A stretch of 22,557 bases of DNA from Paramacrobiotus richtersi (taxonomy: Eukaryota; Tardigrada; Eutardigrada; Parachela; Macrobiotidae), in contig JAQGAU010000936.1 in the NCBI GenBank assembly GCA_034698045.1, positions 1 through 22,557 on the forward strand, written 5' to 3'. Positions 11,309-21,862 of this stretch are shown here, piece by piece; positions within the stretch are counted from its first letter, which is position 1; every line of letters begins with the position of its first letter. A program made the translations under genes and the position numbers. The notes beneath the pieces are model-generated. The model did no database searches and was not told where the DNA came from. It worked only from the letters and a program-made list of their open reading frames with translations.

Positions 11309-11893
11309 GTACGCGCTGTTTTAGATTTATTTACTAACCAAAATAAGCCTGCATGAACATGAACTCAAGTCGCTCGCATCCAGATAGGACATGGAAATTG
11401 GATTTTATAATCTCTTCTATCTTCGTGTGAACATTTTTATTACATTTAGTTCTGCGGCTATATCGCAGAAAATTTCGGGAGTCGACAGAACGTGCTAGAC
11501 ATCTGCGTTTCTGGTTGCTGACCAGTTGTCGCGGGTATTTGACCAGTTGTCGCAGAAACAGCGCACGCAGTATTGTATTATGTCGTAAGAATCTTGTATT
11601 CATAAGAATCTTGCCGGAGCTCACTGATGGAATCGAATGTTGTTTTCTTGGCAATATAACGAAAAAAACCATAGCTATGATTCCGAGCAACGCTTAAGCG
11701 CAAGGGCGCTGCTGTGCTATTATGCGTTTCATTTACGTCAGGTAATTCTGGCAGTACATATCAGGTACAAGCAGGCGTTTTGACGAATTATATTTAAATG
11801 TGCAAGAGGCTAATCATGGCAAAATTGACGTTTCTTCCTTAATCTCACCAGTTTCGTAAGTAATTTGGAAAACCGCGGTCGGGTTCCGGTAAT
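11309..11893. other. Spacer downstream of the receptor fragment
   Basis: I searched this stretch for the missing end of the nuclear-receptor domain (an LLLLP-type helix) and did not find it. Open stretches on both strands (minus 11334-11690, plus 11515-11697) look like chance. GACCAGTTGTCGC occurs twice, at 11520 and 11541. Confidence 0.45.
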
Positions 11894-12755
11894 TCAAGTA
11901 ACATAACCATAATATTGGAAGCATACTGGCCGAAACATTTCTTGAATTAAATTTATTTGAAGATGGAGTGCGAAAACAGCAAGAGATTTCTGGAATGTGC
12001 TTACAACATCTGTTGGTTTCATATTGTTGTTTTTGAAAGTTTTTATGAGGCCTAAAAAAGCCATACTTTCTCCACGAGTAAAAAATGTACGTAGTGATAT
12101 AAATGTAGTTAGAACAAATCCCGCTATAAGCAAAAATAGCAGGTTATAACTGACAGTGAGCGGTGGAAAAGGAGTCTGTGACTCGTACACCTATATACAG
12201 TATAGCTGTATATGTTCACATCGTGGGCATGTGCGGAAAATACATACCTTCTCAGTTTTTCTGATAAAAAAAACCTCCACTTGGAGATGCGCTTTCCTGA
12301 TCATATACGACAGGAACATTCTCCCAATCGTACCGATCACTCATTTTAATAAAGAGTGACCGCTGGTCAGCCATATAACTGTAAGCGATTCGTGTGACGT
12401 GTAGATACGCTGCGACTGTATCCATGTAGCGTCCACGCTCCCGACATAAGGGTTATGTTGTTGAAGGTGCTGATTTTGCTAACCGCCAACAGTTCATCAT
12501 AACAGGTTGGACCAAAAAACACCTGAATCGAATGCTCCAAGCTTAAGGCGTTCCCCGCTTGACCCAACGCTTGAACACCGCTGCATCAAGGGGTATATGG
12601 CAGGCCCGTGATAAGTACGGCTGAAAGCGCACGTTATATAACTGCTGAGATTTGGCCAAAGCCAGACGGGACGCCGACATCAGTTTACCGTAATCAAACG
12701 GTAGTACAGTCGCTTTGTTGAGAAATATTGCCGCGATTATCACGGTTGTATTAAG
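11894..12755 (-). pseudogene. ANF-receptor-type ligand-binding ectodomain fragment, frameshifted
   Basis: Periplasmic-binding-protein-like ANF-receptor domains form the ligand-binding ectodomain of natriuretic-peptide-type guanylyl cyclases and related receptors. On the minus strand the pieces are: TVLPFDYGKLMSASRLALAK (about 12710-12650), ACHIPLDAAV, QVFFGPTCYDELLAVSKIST (about 12510-12455) with ITLMSGAW, then ADQRSLFIKMSDRYDWENV with VVYDQES (about 12375-12300). These match the lobe 1 order: start, GPxC block, W-xIP-like block, YDW-VVYD block. The reading frame changes near 12570 and 12400 and again at an A run near 12255. A donor at 12247 (GTATGT) and an acceptor at about 12191 define a 57-nt intron; the next exon candidate runs to 11894 and is not recognisable. 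A minus-strand open stretch at 13407-13715 (hydrophobic VRCGVLLMLFIPPAPS) could be a signal-peptide exon, with low certainty. Confidence 0.65.
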
Positions 12756-14096
12756 ATTTCGCGAAGATATTTTTATACGTAAACGGTAAAATGACTGAAA
12801 CTATGATGCCACGGCTAATTACGTACGTTGTTGCGTACAATCATCATGGCGCATTAGTACATATGCATAACTGATCAAGGGTGAAAATCAGCATGAATGA
12901 ACAATATTAATATGGCTAACTCATAAACGGTAAACAGCTTTTCATGAGGAAGATCCGCAGATGGTCCGACTTCGAAAACAACAGATCGGATCTGCTGTGA
13001 TTATTAATGGAAAACAGTAATTAATTTTAACAAGTTAAATCTGACTCGTTATAATTAGATGGCAAACACACCGCGAAACATACAATCACACATTAAGTAC
13101 TACTCCATCGGTGTGCCTTTTAACGACTGAAAAATCCGAATATTAAGTAATTTCGACCTGAAAAGGCTAAAAAACTGCGTTTTTCGTACACATGTACGGA
13201 AAGCCGGCTATATGTACCGGCTCTCTTCGTTGAGAGCTCGAAGCGTGCGAGATCACATACAGATGGTCCCTACTGAAACGGAAATGTATAAGATAAATTA
13301 GTGGTAAACAGTCTTTTTTCGGCTTCGGCTAGTGGCTTCGTCGCTCCTAGTATCATGGTTACTGCGAGTGAGAATCCTGAAAGAAAGGTACTTCGGCACT
13401 TCGTTATTATCTCTCAATGTTCGTTCCGACGTCTTTCAAGCGCGATGCTCTAATGTCTTCGAAATTCTCCTCTGTAACAACTCGCGTGAACTTAATGTGT
13501 GCTTGAAGGTGGGGCTTGGTATAACACACAATTTTATTTGCCGGGGATGGTGCAGGCGGGATAAACAGCATTAACAACACACCGCAACGCACGATGACAC
13601 TGCTAATGGTATTAACCGGAATTACATCGCAGATGTCGGAATGTGGGCTGGAGATGGTAGCCATGAATCGTGCAACCATGCAACGCAGGTTAAACTGCAT
13701 TTCCGGCACGGCCAATGGAAAGAGTCGTGAACAAATTGATCACTTGTCACTCATTTACATGATAAAAATGTAACGTACAAAGTACAAACACTGACTATCC
13801 CCGTCTTCAGTTCATCTATTGACATTTGTCATTTGGTAACACAGTACAAACGGGCTTATGCCGAATAAATAGTAGTTTGCCACCTGGGAATATTAATGAA
13901 AGCAAGAGCAAATCAAATTGTAAAAACTTGGGGAAAACCCTTACCAGACCGATTAACTGAACATGGACGTACCGAATACTGAAACAAAAATATTTTCATT
14001 AATAACCTTGTTAAAAAACCTTCTCCACATCAAAAGACACGAAAACCAAACGGCAAATCCAACAAAAGTTTTTGAGATCATTAAAAAAAGAGATTA
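12756..14096. other. Spacer; possible signal-peptide exon on the minus strand
   Basis: The only notable content is a minus-strand open stretch at 13407-13715 with a hydrophobic core followed by a Pro/Ala-rich segment, as in a signal peptide. It lies upstream of the ectodomain fragment on the same strand. A small GC-rich inverted motif (CCGGC...GCCGG, about 13204-13221) also occurs. Otherwise this is AT-rich spacer. Confidence 0.35.
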
Positions 14097-15393
14097 TCAA
14101 GATACATTCATAATCTCGGCATGATCCATGGCGTCCAAATCCAAAGCAGACAGGTTGATAGTATTCGAAGTACCGGGATTCAAGCCGAAATCAATAGCGG
14201 CCTTTAAATCCGCATCCTCCTCCATACTTTCAATTTCAGTACATGCTCCCAGTTCTTCCTCCGGGTCACGGGCGGGCAGTTCAGCTTTGGCATAAGTTTC
14301 AGGATTAGTTTCGTTAAGCGTGGATGCCGCGGCGTCGGGAACGGTCTCCTTAGGGACTTCTTCGGGATTTTGCTCTTCGGGCAATCCAGTCGACATATTA
14401 ACAATGACCACCGGTCTCTGCAAGGCTGCTTTGGACGGACGCAACTGCACTTGTTGAATAAAATTTACGGACTTTTCTACCAAATCTTGTGGCGGAACGA
14501 CGTGCGTAATACGAGCGAATTCATGACATAATTTAACTTAGTCTTGATTAACATTCAGCAACGCTTTAAAGTAAGCACCCGAGCAATCTGCCAGTTAACA
14601 AAGATAACCACGTTACGTAATACTGGACCCTTATGTTATAAGCTTAACAGCTGTATTCATTTTGTTGTATATATTCGTCACTTAACGTGCATTTATAACA
14701 GTAACTGAATCTCCGGGATCCAGCTTTCTCTTACCGGACAATGAGATTTATGGATTCCTTCGGTAACGCGGAGATAACTTAGGCATAAGACAGCATGGAA
14801 TTTGCCAGGTTAATGTGGCTAGCTTTGAGATTTTCTTTCCTCGCAGCCTGCCATACTTTCAAGAACTCCTTTAAAAACAAAATTTTGACATCTTCAGGGC
14901 ATGATTCCGTCTCGTGGTCGTCTATGCGATTCATAACCGAATGCGGTGATCATGAAGACTTGAGAGCATACGTCTCGGACAAGTAATAATTATCATCAAT
15001 GCGTACTGCGTAGATACACCATCTGCAAAAGAAGCACTGCGTAAACCAATGCGTAGTGCCATGAACTCGCAAGACAAACAGAAAGGTCAAATCTAGTAAA
15101 CAGCTCTGAATAAAGGACAGGATTTAATCATTTCGGCAATTATGTTGTACACTGTCTTTCATTCAATCTACTTGCATAGAGCATCCGGCGGCTTTGACAA
15201 TAGCTGAAAAATTTGAAGCAGCTGCAGATTCTTGCGGAGGGCTGCCAGAACATCAATCAGCAGAGGCACCAAACGGTACATGTGTGACGGAAAAGCTGAG
15301 AGGTCTCTGTAGCTGTTAACAATGATCTCGAATAATCTTTCCCTGATCTTGCAGATTTTGTTTAACCATTGGTATAATATTATATTTTTCCAC
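14097..15393 (-). pseudogene. CABIN1-like C-terminal region
   Basis: CABIN1 is a TPR protein of the HIRA histone H3.3 chaperone complex and binds calcineurin and MEF2. Three exon-like pieces lie on the minus strand. At 15393-15172, SYRDLSAFPSHMYRLVPLLI and DVLAALRKNLQLLQIFQLL match the CABIN1 segment around FASHMNRS...LLEVLSQLR; its TAG lies inside a proper donor (CAA|GTAGAT). At about 14975-14782, DVKILFLKEFLKVWQAARK and HINLANSMLSYA match the helical C-terminal segment. At 14536-14097, KLCHEFARITHVV and DLVEKSVNFIQQVQLRPSK are followed by an acidic Pro/Glu-rich tail ending AMDHAEIMNVS, like the acidic end of CABIN1. Between pieces two and three the donor reads TAAGTT, as if one G of GTAAGTT were lost, and TGA lies in frame near the start of piece two. 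The N-terminal bulk is replaced by FANCM sequence upstream. Confidence 0.65.
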
Positions 15394-15535
15394 CTTTATT
15401 TGAGATTCTGGAACATGATTCGAGATTATGGAAGCATCAACAACAGTTACGAGAAAGGACGGAGTTTGAACAGCACAAGAATCGTATTTTCGAACTATCC
15501 TTGTATGTATACTATCAGAATCACAGTTACGGTCC

Positions 15536-18500
15536 TTAGTTAGAAAGAAATAGATTTTGGTGAAAAACGCAAGAAAAATTTTTTCCGACGGGATCGGGAG
15601 ATGATTTTCCGAAATCATGCTGCCATGCCTTCGCGACCGGTCTACGTTTGGCTTTCGTCCTGAAATAAACATCAGCTTATCAACTTGTCAGCATCAACTA
15701 CGAGCGAAATTTATTTATCGTCGCTAAATCAACACCACCAGTCTGCGGATTCATAAATACTATGGATACACATTTTCGAATAACAATATACGCAACACTA
15801 AACAGCTGTGGATAAGACATACTTTATCTTTGCAACCGCAAGTGACGTTTCTTCGTCAGAATACGCCACAAAGTTATCGCTTCCATAATCCGGATCCCGT
15901 TGAAACGGTTGGGAAAAGACATCTTCCCGAAATTTTCTCGAGCGAATTTGTTGCAAAATTTCATCTCGGTTAGGTGTTTCAATCATTCCTCTAGCATAAA
16001 CCGCTTGCATATCTGCATAAAAGAAAACTGAAGTTTCTGATGATAACCCACGCTGCCGACCGTTTAATACTCACATGATGGATTAGTTTCGTCTTTTCCG
16101 CTGTCCACAAAACTGGCAGGATACTCATCGTCCGGTTCACATTCTTCCCCTTCATCTGCAGAACACTCATCTGAACAGTCGGCCTGAGTGCACAGAAACT
16201 GGCGTCCCGCTTGTTTAAGCCGTTTCGCATCCTTCAAAAAACACCTCTGGTCAAGTACAAGCTTACAATGAATGAAGTTTCCACACACAGTCATGTGAAA
16301 AGTGGAACATTTTTCTAACATCCTGTTTTTGAAAGCATGTATGGCACTACTAACTTTTAGTGGTAGTTTCTTGGATTTTGGATTCCTTCTGGCTACAGGA
16401 ACAGCGTCTGATTTCGTAACCGGTGTCTTCCTACAACAGTAGGTGATGGTGTTTCAAAGACATCCAGAGGCTGACTTCGAAGTCGACCACGAAACACGAT
16501 TTCTTCATCATCTGTTTCGAAACAAACGACTCAAAAAGACTAGAATCGAACGAAAGAAACATAAAAAAATACAGAAAACTAATATATTTTTCATTAAACA
16601 CATTGGACAATCTGCCAACAGATATAACGAACGGACCATTACTTTCTGAGAAAAACTACAAAACACTGCATGAACCTGTTGCTAGTTCTTACCGTCATTA
16701 TCAAATTTTGTCGTCGCTGAACAGCATCCCGGCAGATTAGCGTTCTTGTTGTGCTGCTTCAGAGCAGATGCACCAGATGCCTCCTTTAAACCCGATGGAA
16801 ATGAGATTCCGCTCTGTTTTTTGTTCCGAAATACCAGCTGAAGAGTCTTCTCAGTTCGTGCTGCATTTATTGGAGAATCGTGTAACATAACAGATTCCTT
16901 TCGTGATTTCGAAATATCATTCCTCGCAGAGCCTCGATTTTCCTCAGGTGCCTTCTTCTGAAAGTGCTTTCGCATTTGACAGTTAAAGGGATCCGCAGGA
17001 TTTCGTTTCGAAGGGACTGCATCGACCGCACTTGTACTCGCTGGTGCCGTTTGTAGCTGGTCAGTCTTTTTAGGAACCGGCTCACTGCAGCTGGGTGGTT
17101 GAGTGCATGAATCATACGGCAAGGAAGAGGGTATCACATCCTTATCTTCATTCATCGGTTCCCGCTCATTATCGCTTCCATCCTCAGAGAAGGATGCCAT
17201 AGTAACATCCGGATCTTCTTCTTTCTCGCTGATGAAACTAGCTGGTATTCTTGATGACTAACCATATCGATATTGTTCTCACGCACTGGGTTTAGATTTG
17301 GAGACGATAATATTCTTTTCCGAAATCGGTACAGCGCTGGCGTAGAATGACTGCTCGGACCACGGGAAAGGGGGACAAACGTATTATCAGCGAGAATACC
17401 GGATTCTGCTACAAAAGGCCGTTGTTTTTAACATCTGTAATATGAACTGAAAGTACAACATTACCTTTCCCGGGACAGTCAACGATAGGCCGATTGGCGT
17501 CTTTGTCAGCTATAAGGAGAGTGTCCATTTAACTGTATGCTATTTTTCGTGTCGAGATATGTTATTTTTCACAAGATTTAAAAAAACATATTTCTTTCCA
17601 GCCACGTTGCTGTTTCATGTGTTATGCTACACCAAGTACAAGAAATAATACATCGGATAAACCGAATTTTGCACAACTTGCGCCTGCATACTTTCTCGCG
17701 ACAAATTAATAAATATGTACTTACCTAGCTTTGTTTCGGCTCTTCCGTGCTCCATAAGTTTTGTTTCACACTTGTCGAAATCCAGGCGAATAGGATATAC
17801 CGTATCCTTGCAAACACGGGTTGCGTTCGGCTTCGCTAATGGACTCTCGGGTATAGCAGAAGTCTGATTCACATACTGCAGAGCTGTGCTAAAACTCCAC
17901 AAGTCCTGGCACTGAGTGGAATCCACTCGAGATGGCTCGACGCTAATCACACAAGTTCCATCAGAAACAAAAATCTTCCTTCCTGTCAATTGGTATAAAT
18001 ATTCAATCCCTCAGCACAATCGCTAGAGAGCCAAAGAGAAGAACAGCAAAAAATTATGAAATATTAAACTACTGCTGCTGATGTAAGTAATTTGTATTCT
18101 GCAACACCGTGCAGCACCATTGTAAAGAGGTCACTGATATCCGAACGGTGATACTAAGAAATCAGAAAATACTCGCGCGAGACTCTCGTTCCGGTCGAAA
18201 GCGCGAAAAACAGTACTCACAAACATAAGTGGACGCGTTGGTCGGTTTTCTTCTTCACCAAACCGCACTTGGTCAGGATTATGTCGTATTTCAGTCCACG
18301 GTTCCCGCAATATCGATATCAAGATCATTAGCACTGCCGCATTGGTACCCGGATTTTCATTCGAAGCAATATTCCGTGGTTTCAAATCGGAAAACTCTGC
18401 GGCCGTCAAAGGTTCGGACGTCGGAGGATCAACAATCCCGTTTCGTGGCGCGTTCAATGCATCAGACTGCAGGAGTTCATATACTTAAGTCCTTACAATT

Positions 18501-20514
18501 TTTATTTTTTAATTCCGGCAACACTGACGGTAAAGTCCATTCATATGTTCCAAAAGCAGTCAATTCCCAGAACCATGAATTTCTAACACTATCCCAGAAC
18601 TACCATATATGCAGTATCTATTTCCAACTATACCAAAATCTAATGTACCTGCTCCAACGCCCCGTCAATCGGACGATCCCGCAGTGCTTTGTCCATTAAT
18701 TCTTCGATAACGTCCTCTTCAGTGCTATCACTGGTTGACAATTTTCAGTGCTTGTGTTACCAGTTGATACGCTGGACCGGATTGGAGTAATCTGTGACTG
18801 AGAAGAGGATGAATCTTCACTGACTCGCGACCAGTAGCAGCATGCTTCGCTGTTAACATCATCCATGACCAGTGACAGCATCCAATGTTTCGGCGCTCTC
18901 CTGGCCGATGTTTCTCAAAGTAGTCGACGCATCCATAGGTATTTCCGGGCATTGTTCACGAAGCTCCACATCAGTAGATGGTGGGGTGTCAGGAGTCTCC
19001 AGTCGCCTTTTCCTGGGTGTTCGATGGTCCAAATCATCCAGTAACTTCGTCATATTCCATTCTGCCTTGTTCAGCGTTACCGTTTCTTCCACAGGCCCAG
19101 CCGCAACGTCCTGACTTAAATGGTCTAAACGACACTGCAAAGTTGTCCATAATCCGACTGTCCTGTCAGGCCTCACCAAATCCGCATCCGACTGTCGGCG
19201 AGCAGCGACCACTTCTGCAATCCGTTTTCTGTGCTCCTTGGCTTTTTCGACATCATCATCCGATTCGGAAGCGAAAGGATCGGGCCTAGTCGGCTTTTTG
19301 AATTCTGCTTTTTTATGTCTTCTAACGCTACTGTTTCGAGCCCTTCCACGGCTTGAGATCTTTCTAGCATTCGGCCGGAACGCTCTCATGATCTGATACT
19401 AGTTCCGTATCGGATACTTCAATATAACCTGCTAAAACGGCTGCTTCGTACTGTTTTCCGGTTGTAGGATCGTAAGCAGCGGCATCGAAATCCGTAACGA
19501 AGTCACTAATCTGCCGCAACGATGTCGCAAGATTTCCGTTCTCGGTGAAACCGCGAGGAAGCTGTTGGAATATTTCAGCGTGTCGCAGATGCTGGGACAG
19601 AGAATGCGCGCCGAGATCAACCACAGGTTTATCGAGATCCGCGATGAAAACAGTCCGTTGCCGAAGCTGAAATGAAATAGCGATTACTAACGAAAAGAGA
19701 ACGAGGAGACCGTATCGAAATGGGGATAATTAACGACCGGTCACAAAACGGATGAAGATGTAATAACAGAATTCAGGAAATATCAACTGAAAAATTTATT
19801 CACATTGCCTAGAAAGTCGAGTGATTTAAGTTATCATTCGGAAAAATCTATAGAAATACTTACTCTTTCGCATAATTCGGAAAAAGTCGATGGATCAAAC
19901 AAAAATCACAGCCTAAAGGAACCACATCTTGTGGCACTTGGCAGTGACGCTTCCATTCCGTATACTCTTCGTCGGTTAGGTATTTCCTGCGGTCTTTTGC
20001 ACCCTTACCCTCCAAGTTGCGATTTGACTCCTTTCTAGTTCGTTTGGCTACGAGTAACGAAAACAAACGTATACAGTAACTACAAAAACGTGCTTACAAA
20101 CCCCTTACATCCATTTGTCCTGCTGCGACGTCCTTGCTCAGGGCTGAACTCAGGAACGGTCCACTGCAGTTTAACACACACAGGACTGAGACCAACAGGA
20201 ACCATCCTGGCAACGTCCTTGATAGATGAAAGCCGGAAAAGTTGATCAGTGTTTTCTGGATTATGGATTTGCTGCTTTGACACGAACGATATCTCTACAA
20301 AATATTAGCCAAAACTATAATTATCGTCTAAAGTTTAAGCAGGATTACATATAAAAGCAGACATTACATTTTCCTCCTTTCCCTCAGCCAGCAGGAAAAC
20401 GGTCTATCCTTCTCGTTTACGACCGGTTCGACCAGTGCGCTGAACGTTTCTAATGGCGCTCTTCTGCGATTCAAAACAGATAATCAGATCCACTGCACCG
20501 ATATCCAAATCCAG
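15536..20514 (-). pseudogene. FANCM-like DNA translocase, C-terminal half, broken
   Basis: FANCM is the SF2 DNA translocase that remodels stalled forks and anchors the Fanconi anaemia core complex. On the minus strand the match begins inside helicase domain 2 with motif V (LDIGAVDLIICFESQKS) and motif VI (NVQRTGRTGRKREG). It continues with FLLAEGKEEN, ARMVPVGL (exon 20292-20109), YLTDEEYTEWKRH (20047-19864), a large exon (19666-18649), 18466-18221, about 17987-17725, 17500-16693, DDEEIVFRGRLR (from 16511), SDECSADEGEECEPDDEYPA, then YMQAVYARGMIE...VFSQ (16012-15823) and KTKAKRRPVAKAW (15659-15536). This is the human order, including the conserved block ending FSQ. Lesions: TAG right after motif VI (20404-20406), frame changes near 19915, 19375, 18860, 17240 and 16440. 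The whole N-terminal helicase half (Walker A, DEAH) and the C-terminal nuclease-like/HhH end are absent; the latter is also absent in some invertebrates. Many splice junctions are intact. Confidence 0.8.
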
Positions 20515-20661
20515 TCTGCCCATATCGTACAGCATCACCACATCCGTACGGTCCAATTCCGCTGCCGCCATCAAAAACTCGAAGGCTTTCTCGTAATCCA
20601 GCTGGCGCTGATACAGACTGGAGATGTTCTTTAGGAATATGGCAAATCTTAAAGCTTTCAT
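20515..20661 (-). pseudogene. CABIN1-like N-terminal TPR fragment fused to FANCM
   Basis: The stretch reads LRFAIFLKNISSLYQRQLDY, EKAFEFLMAAAELDRTDVV and MLYDMGRL. This follows the CABIN1 TPR pair (LKYSTYKNLA..., AMEFYLEAVMLDSTDV, WYKIGHVAL) closely: KN, EF, LD-TDV, Y and G fall in the same order. Without an intron or a stop the frame runs into FANCM motif V at about 20506-20520. TPR repeats are common, so the assignment rests mainly on the LDxTDVxxxYxxG pattern and on the CABIN1 C-terminus found downstream on the same strand. The ATG at 20659-20661 need not be a true start. Confidence 0.6.
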
Positions 20662-20665
20662 TCGA

Positions 20666-21082
20666 TTATGATATTATCCAATGATCCATGGTCGAGCTGT
20701 TATCTCCGCCCCCGTCTTCCTGGGGAATCTGGTGAAGGATCACCCCGAATTTCTCCTTCAGCCTGTCTGATTTTCGGGATAATTCCATGTTTTTGTGGAC
20801 ATCCATGGGAATGGTTCGTAACACTCCCAGAACGTACCGTTCCAGCAGCCGCTCTTCCCGGGCCTCCACCGTCAGCGGGATAACCTCTTTCGAATCCGAC
20901 TCGGATTCCTTTTTGATGGGAATTTTCTGGTGGGCCTCGTCGGAGCTGGTAGAAACTTCGTTTACGTCAATCTCTGCCTCAGGAGGGGGATCGACTACCA
21001 TACTTTCCAATACACGATGGTCAATCACCGGTTCATCCGGCTCAAGTGCCACTCGTCGTCGGAGATCAGCTGATTTATGCTG
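20666..21082 (-). CDS. Charged ORF upstream of the chimera, unrecognised
   Basis: The open frame runs from about 21082 to a TGA/TAA cluster near 20666 on the minus strand. It includes RRRVALEPDEPVIDHRVLES, an acidic/Ser-rich middle (NEVSTSSDEAHQKIPIKKES) and a helical end (RLLERYVLGVLRTIPMDVHK, MELSRKSDRLKEKFGVIL). It ends just before the TPR fragment in another frame, so it could be the preceding exon of the same locus with a lost splice site or frameshift. The composition is protein-like. The last helix is vaguely like the N-terminal helices of ING proteins, but I would not name it. Confidence 0.45.
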   Translation of the reverse strand, partial: QHKSADLRRRVALEPDEPVIDHRVLESMVVDPPPEAEIDVNEVSTSSDEAHQKIPIKKESESDSKEVIPLTVEAREERLLERYVLGVLRTIPMDVHKNMELSRKSDRLKEKFGVILHQIPQEDGGGDNSSTMDHWIIS

Positions 21083-21151
21083 AACTCATCAGTGTATTAT
21101 CAGTGTGTGTAAACGTATTATCATTGAGAAACAATCAACAAACCATTCGCA

Positions 21152-21319
21152 GTCAAAACAAGTGATTCAAGCGAAACAATCAATCGAAAAAATCGAAACG
21201 ATCAATCGAAGTTATCGAACTCATCGAAACGAGTAAACCAAGTCAATGAAGTAATCCAAGTCATCCAAAGAATCAATAGGTGACCGTCCCCCCATGTGTG
21301 GCGGTGCTCGCTCTCCATA
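21152..21319 (-). repeat. Dispersed repeat, copy B
   Basis: This is the reverse complement of copy A (2067-2230). The GC-rich core is nearly identical; the TCGATTG-like tract is diverged at one end. On the minus strand it lies about 70 bp upstream of the charged ORF. Relative to the downstream coding region it has the same orientation as copy A has to the DDX5-like relic. Confidence 0.8.
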
Positions 21320-21653
21320 GCCAATGTCCCTGCCGTGTTTTGTAATCGTACCTGAGTATTATGGATTTCGGACTTCCAGATCATTCCACAAGGACTACTG
21401 ATCTTTTTTGATTGTCTTTGTTGTGAAGTAATACTGAATCTGATTATATTTCGAAAGAACAGTTCGGTTAACAGCTCTTCCCGGTTTCATAAGAGTCAAC
21501 AAGACTGTTAAACTTCGAGTATCGTTTTGCTTTTTGGAACTTCTCGACTCTCCAGGTATGCGAGTTTGGACCTGTTTACCTTTAGGCTTGACTAGCCACA
21601 CTCAGTGGTATTAAGTGCGAAAATCAGTAACTTTCGTTGGCCTCTTCGTCTTA

Positions 21654-21862
21654 TTATTCATCATTGATAGAATCCAGTTTGTTCTTAATGGTGTCCCAGT
21701 TTTTGTAAATTTTAGAATCGTATTGTATTTCGCCATCGAGCCTGCAGTACTTTCTGGAAGACTCGAAATATCGCGCTGTTGAGGATTTGTTATTGTTGTC
21801 AGGTCTAATAACGTTCAGACCATTGAGAAACGGAACAAGAATGCCCGATGCAGAACAGGAGA
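21654..21862 (-). CDS. Open stretch without a start codon, unrecognised
   Basis: A minus-strand frame stays open for about 69 codons with no ATG and reads GILVPFLNGLNVIRPDNNNK, RKYCRLDGEIQYDSKIYKNW and KNKLDSINDE before TAA (21654-21656). The composition is protein-like, but no splice sites were verified, and it overlaps the first exon of the plus-strand gene at 21841. Chance is a fair explanation. Confidence 0.2.

Noticed and set aside
11520-11553. Two copies of GACCAGTTGTCGC, possible tandem repeat
   Set aside because: Only two copies with 8 nt between and no extension; too short to call an element.
12248-12570. Programmed frameshifting in the ANF-receptor-like gene
   Set aside because: Three changes in 300 bp with no slippery site plus structure common to them; decay or sequence error is simpler.
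17480-17531. Minus-strand MDTLLIADKDANRP looks like the N-terminus of securin
   Set aside because: It lies among FANCM exons in the same orientation, and an acceptor (CTCCTTATAG) makes ADKDANRPIVDCPGK an internal exon. The resemblance is a few residues only.
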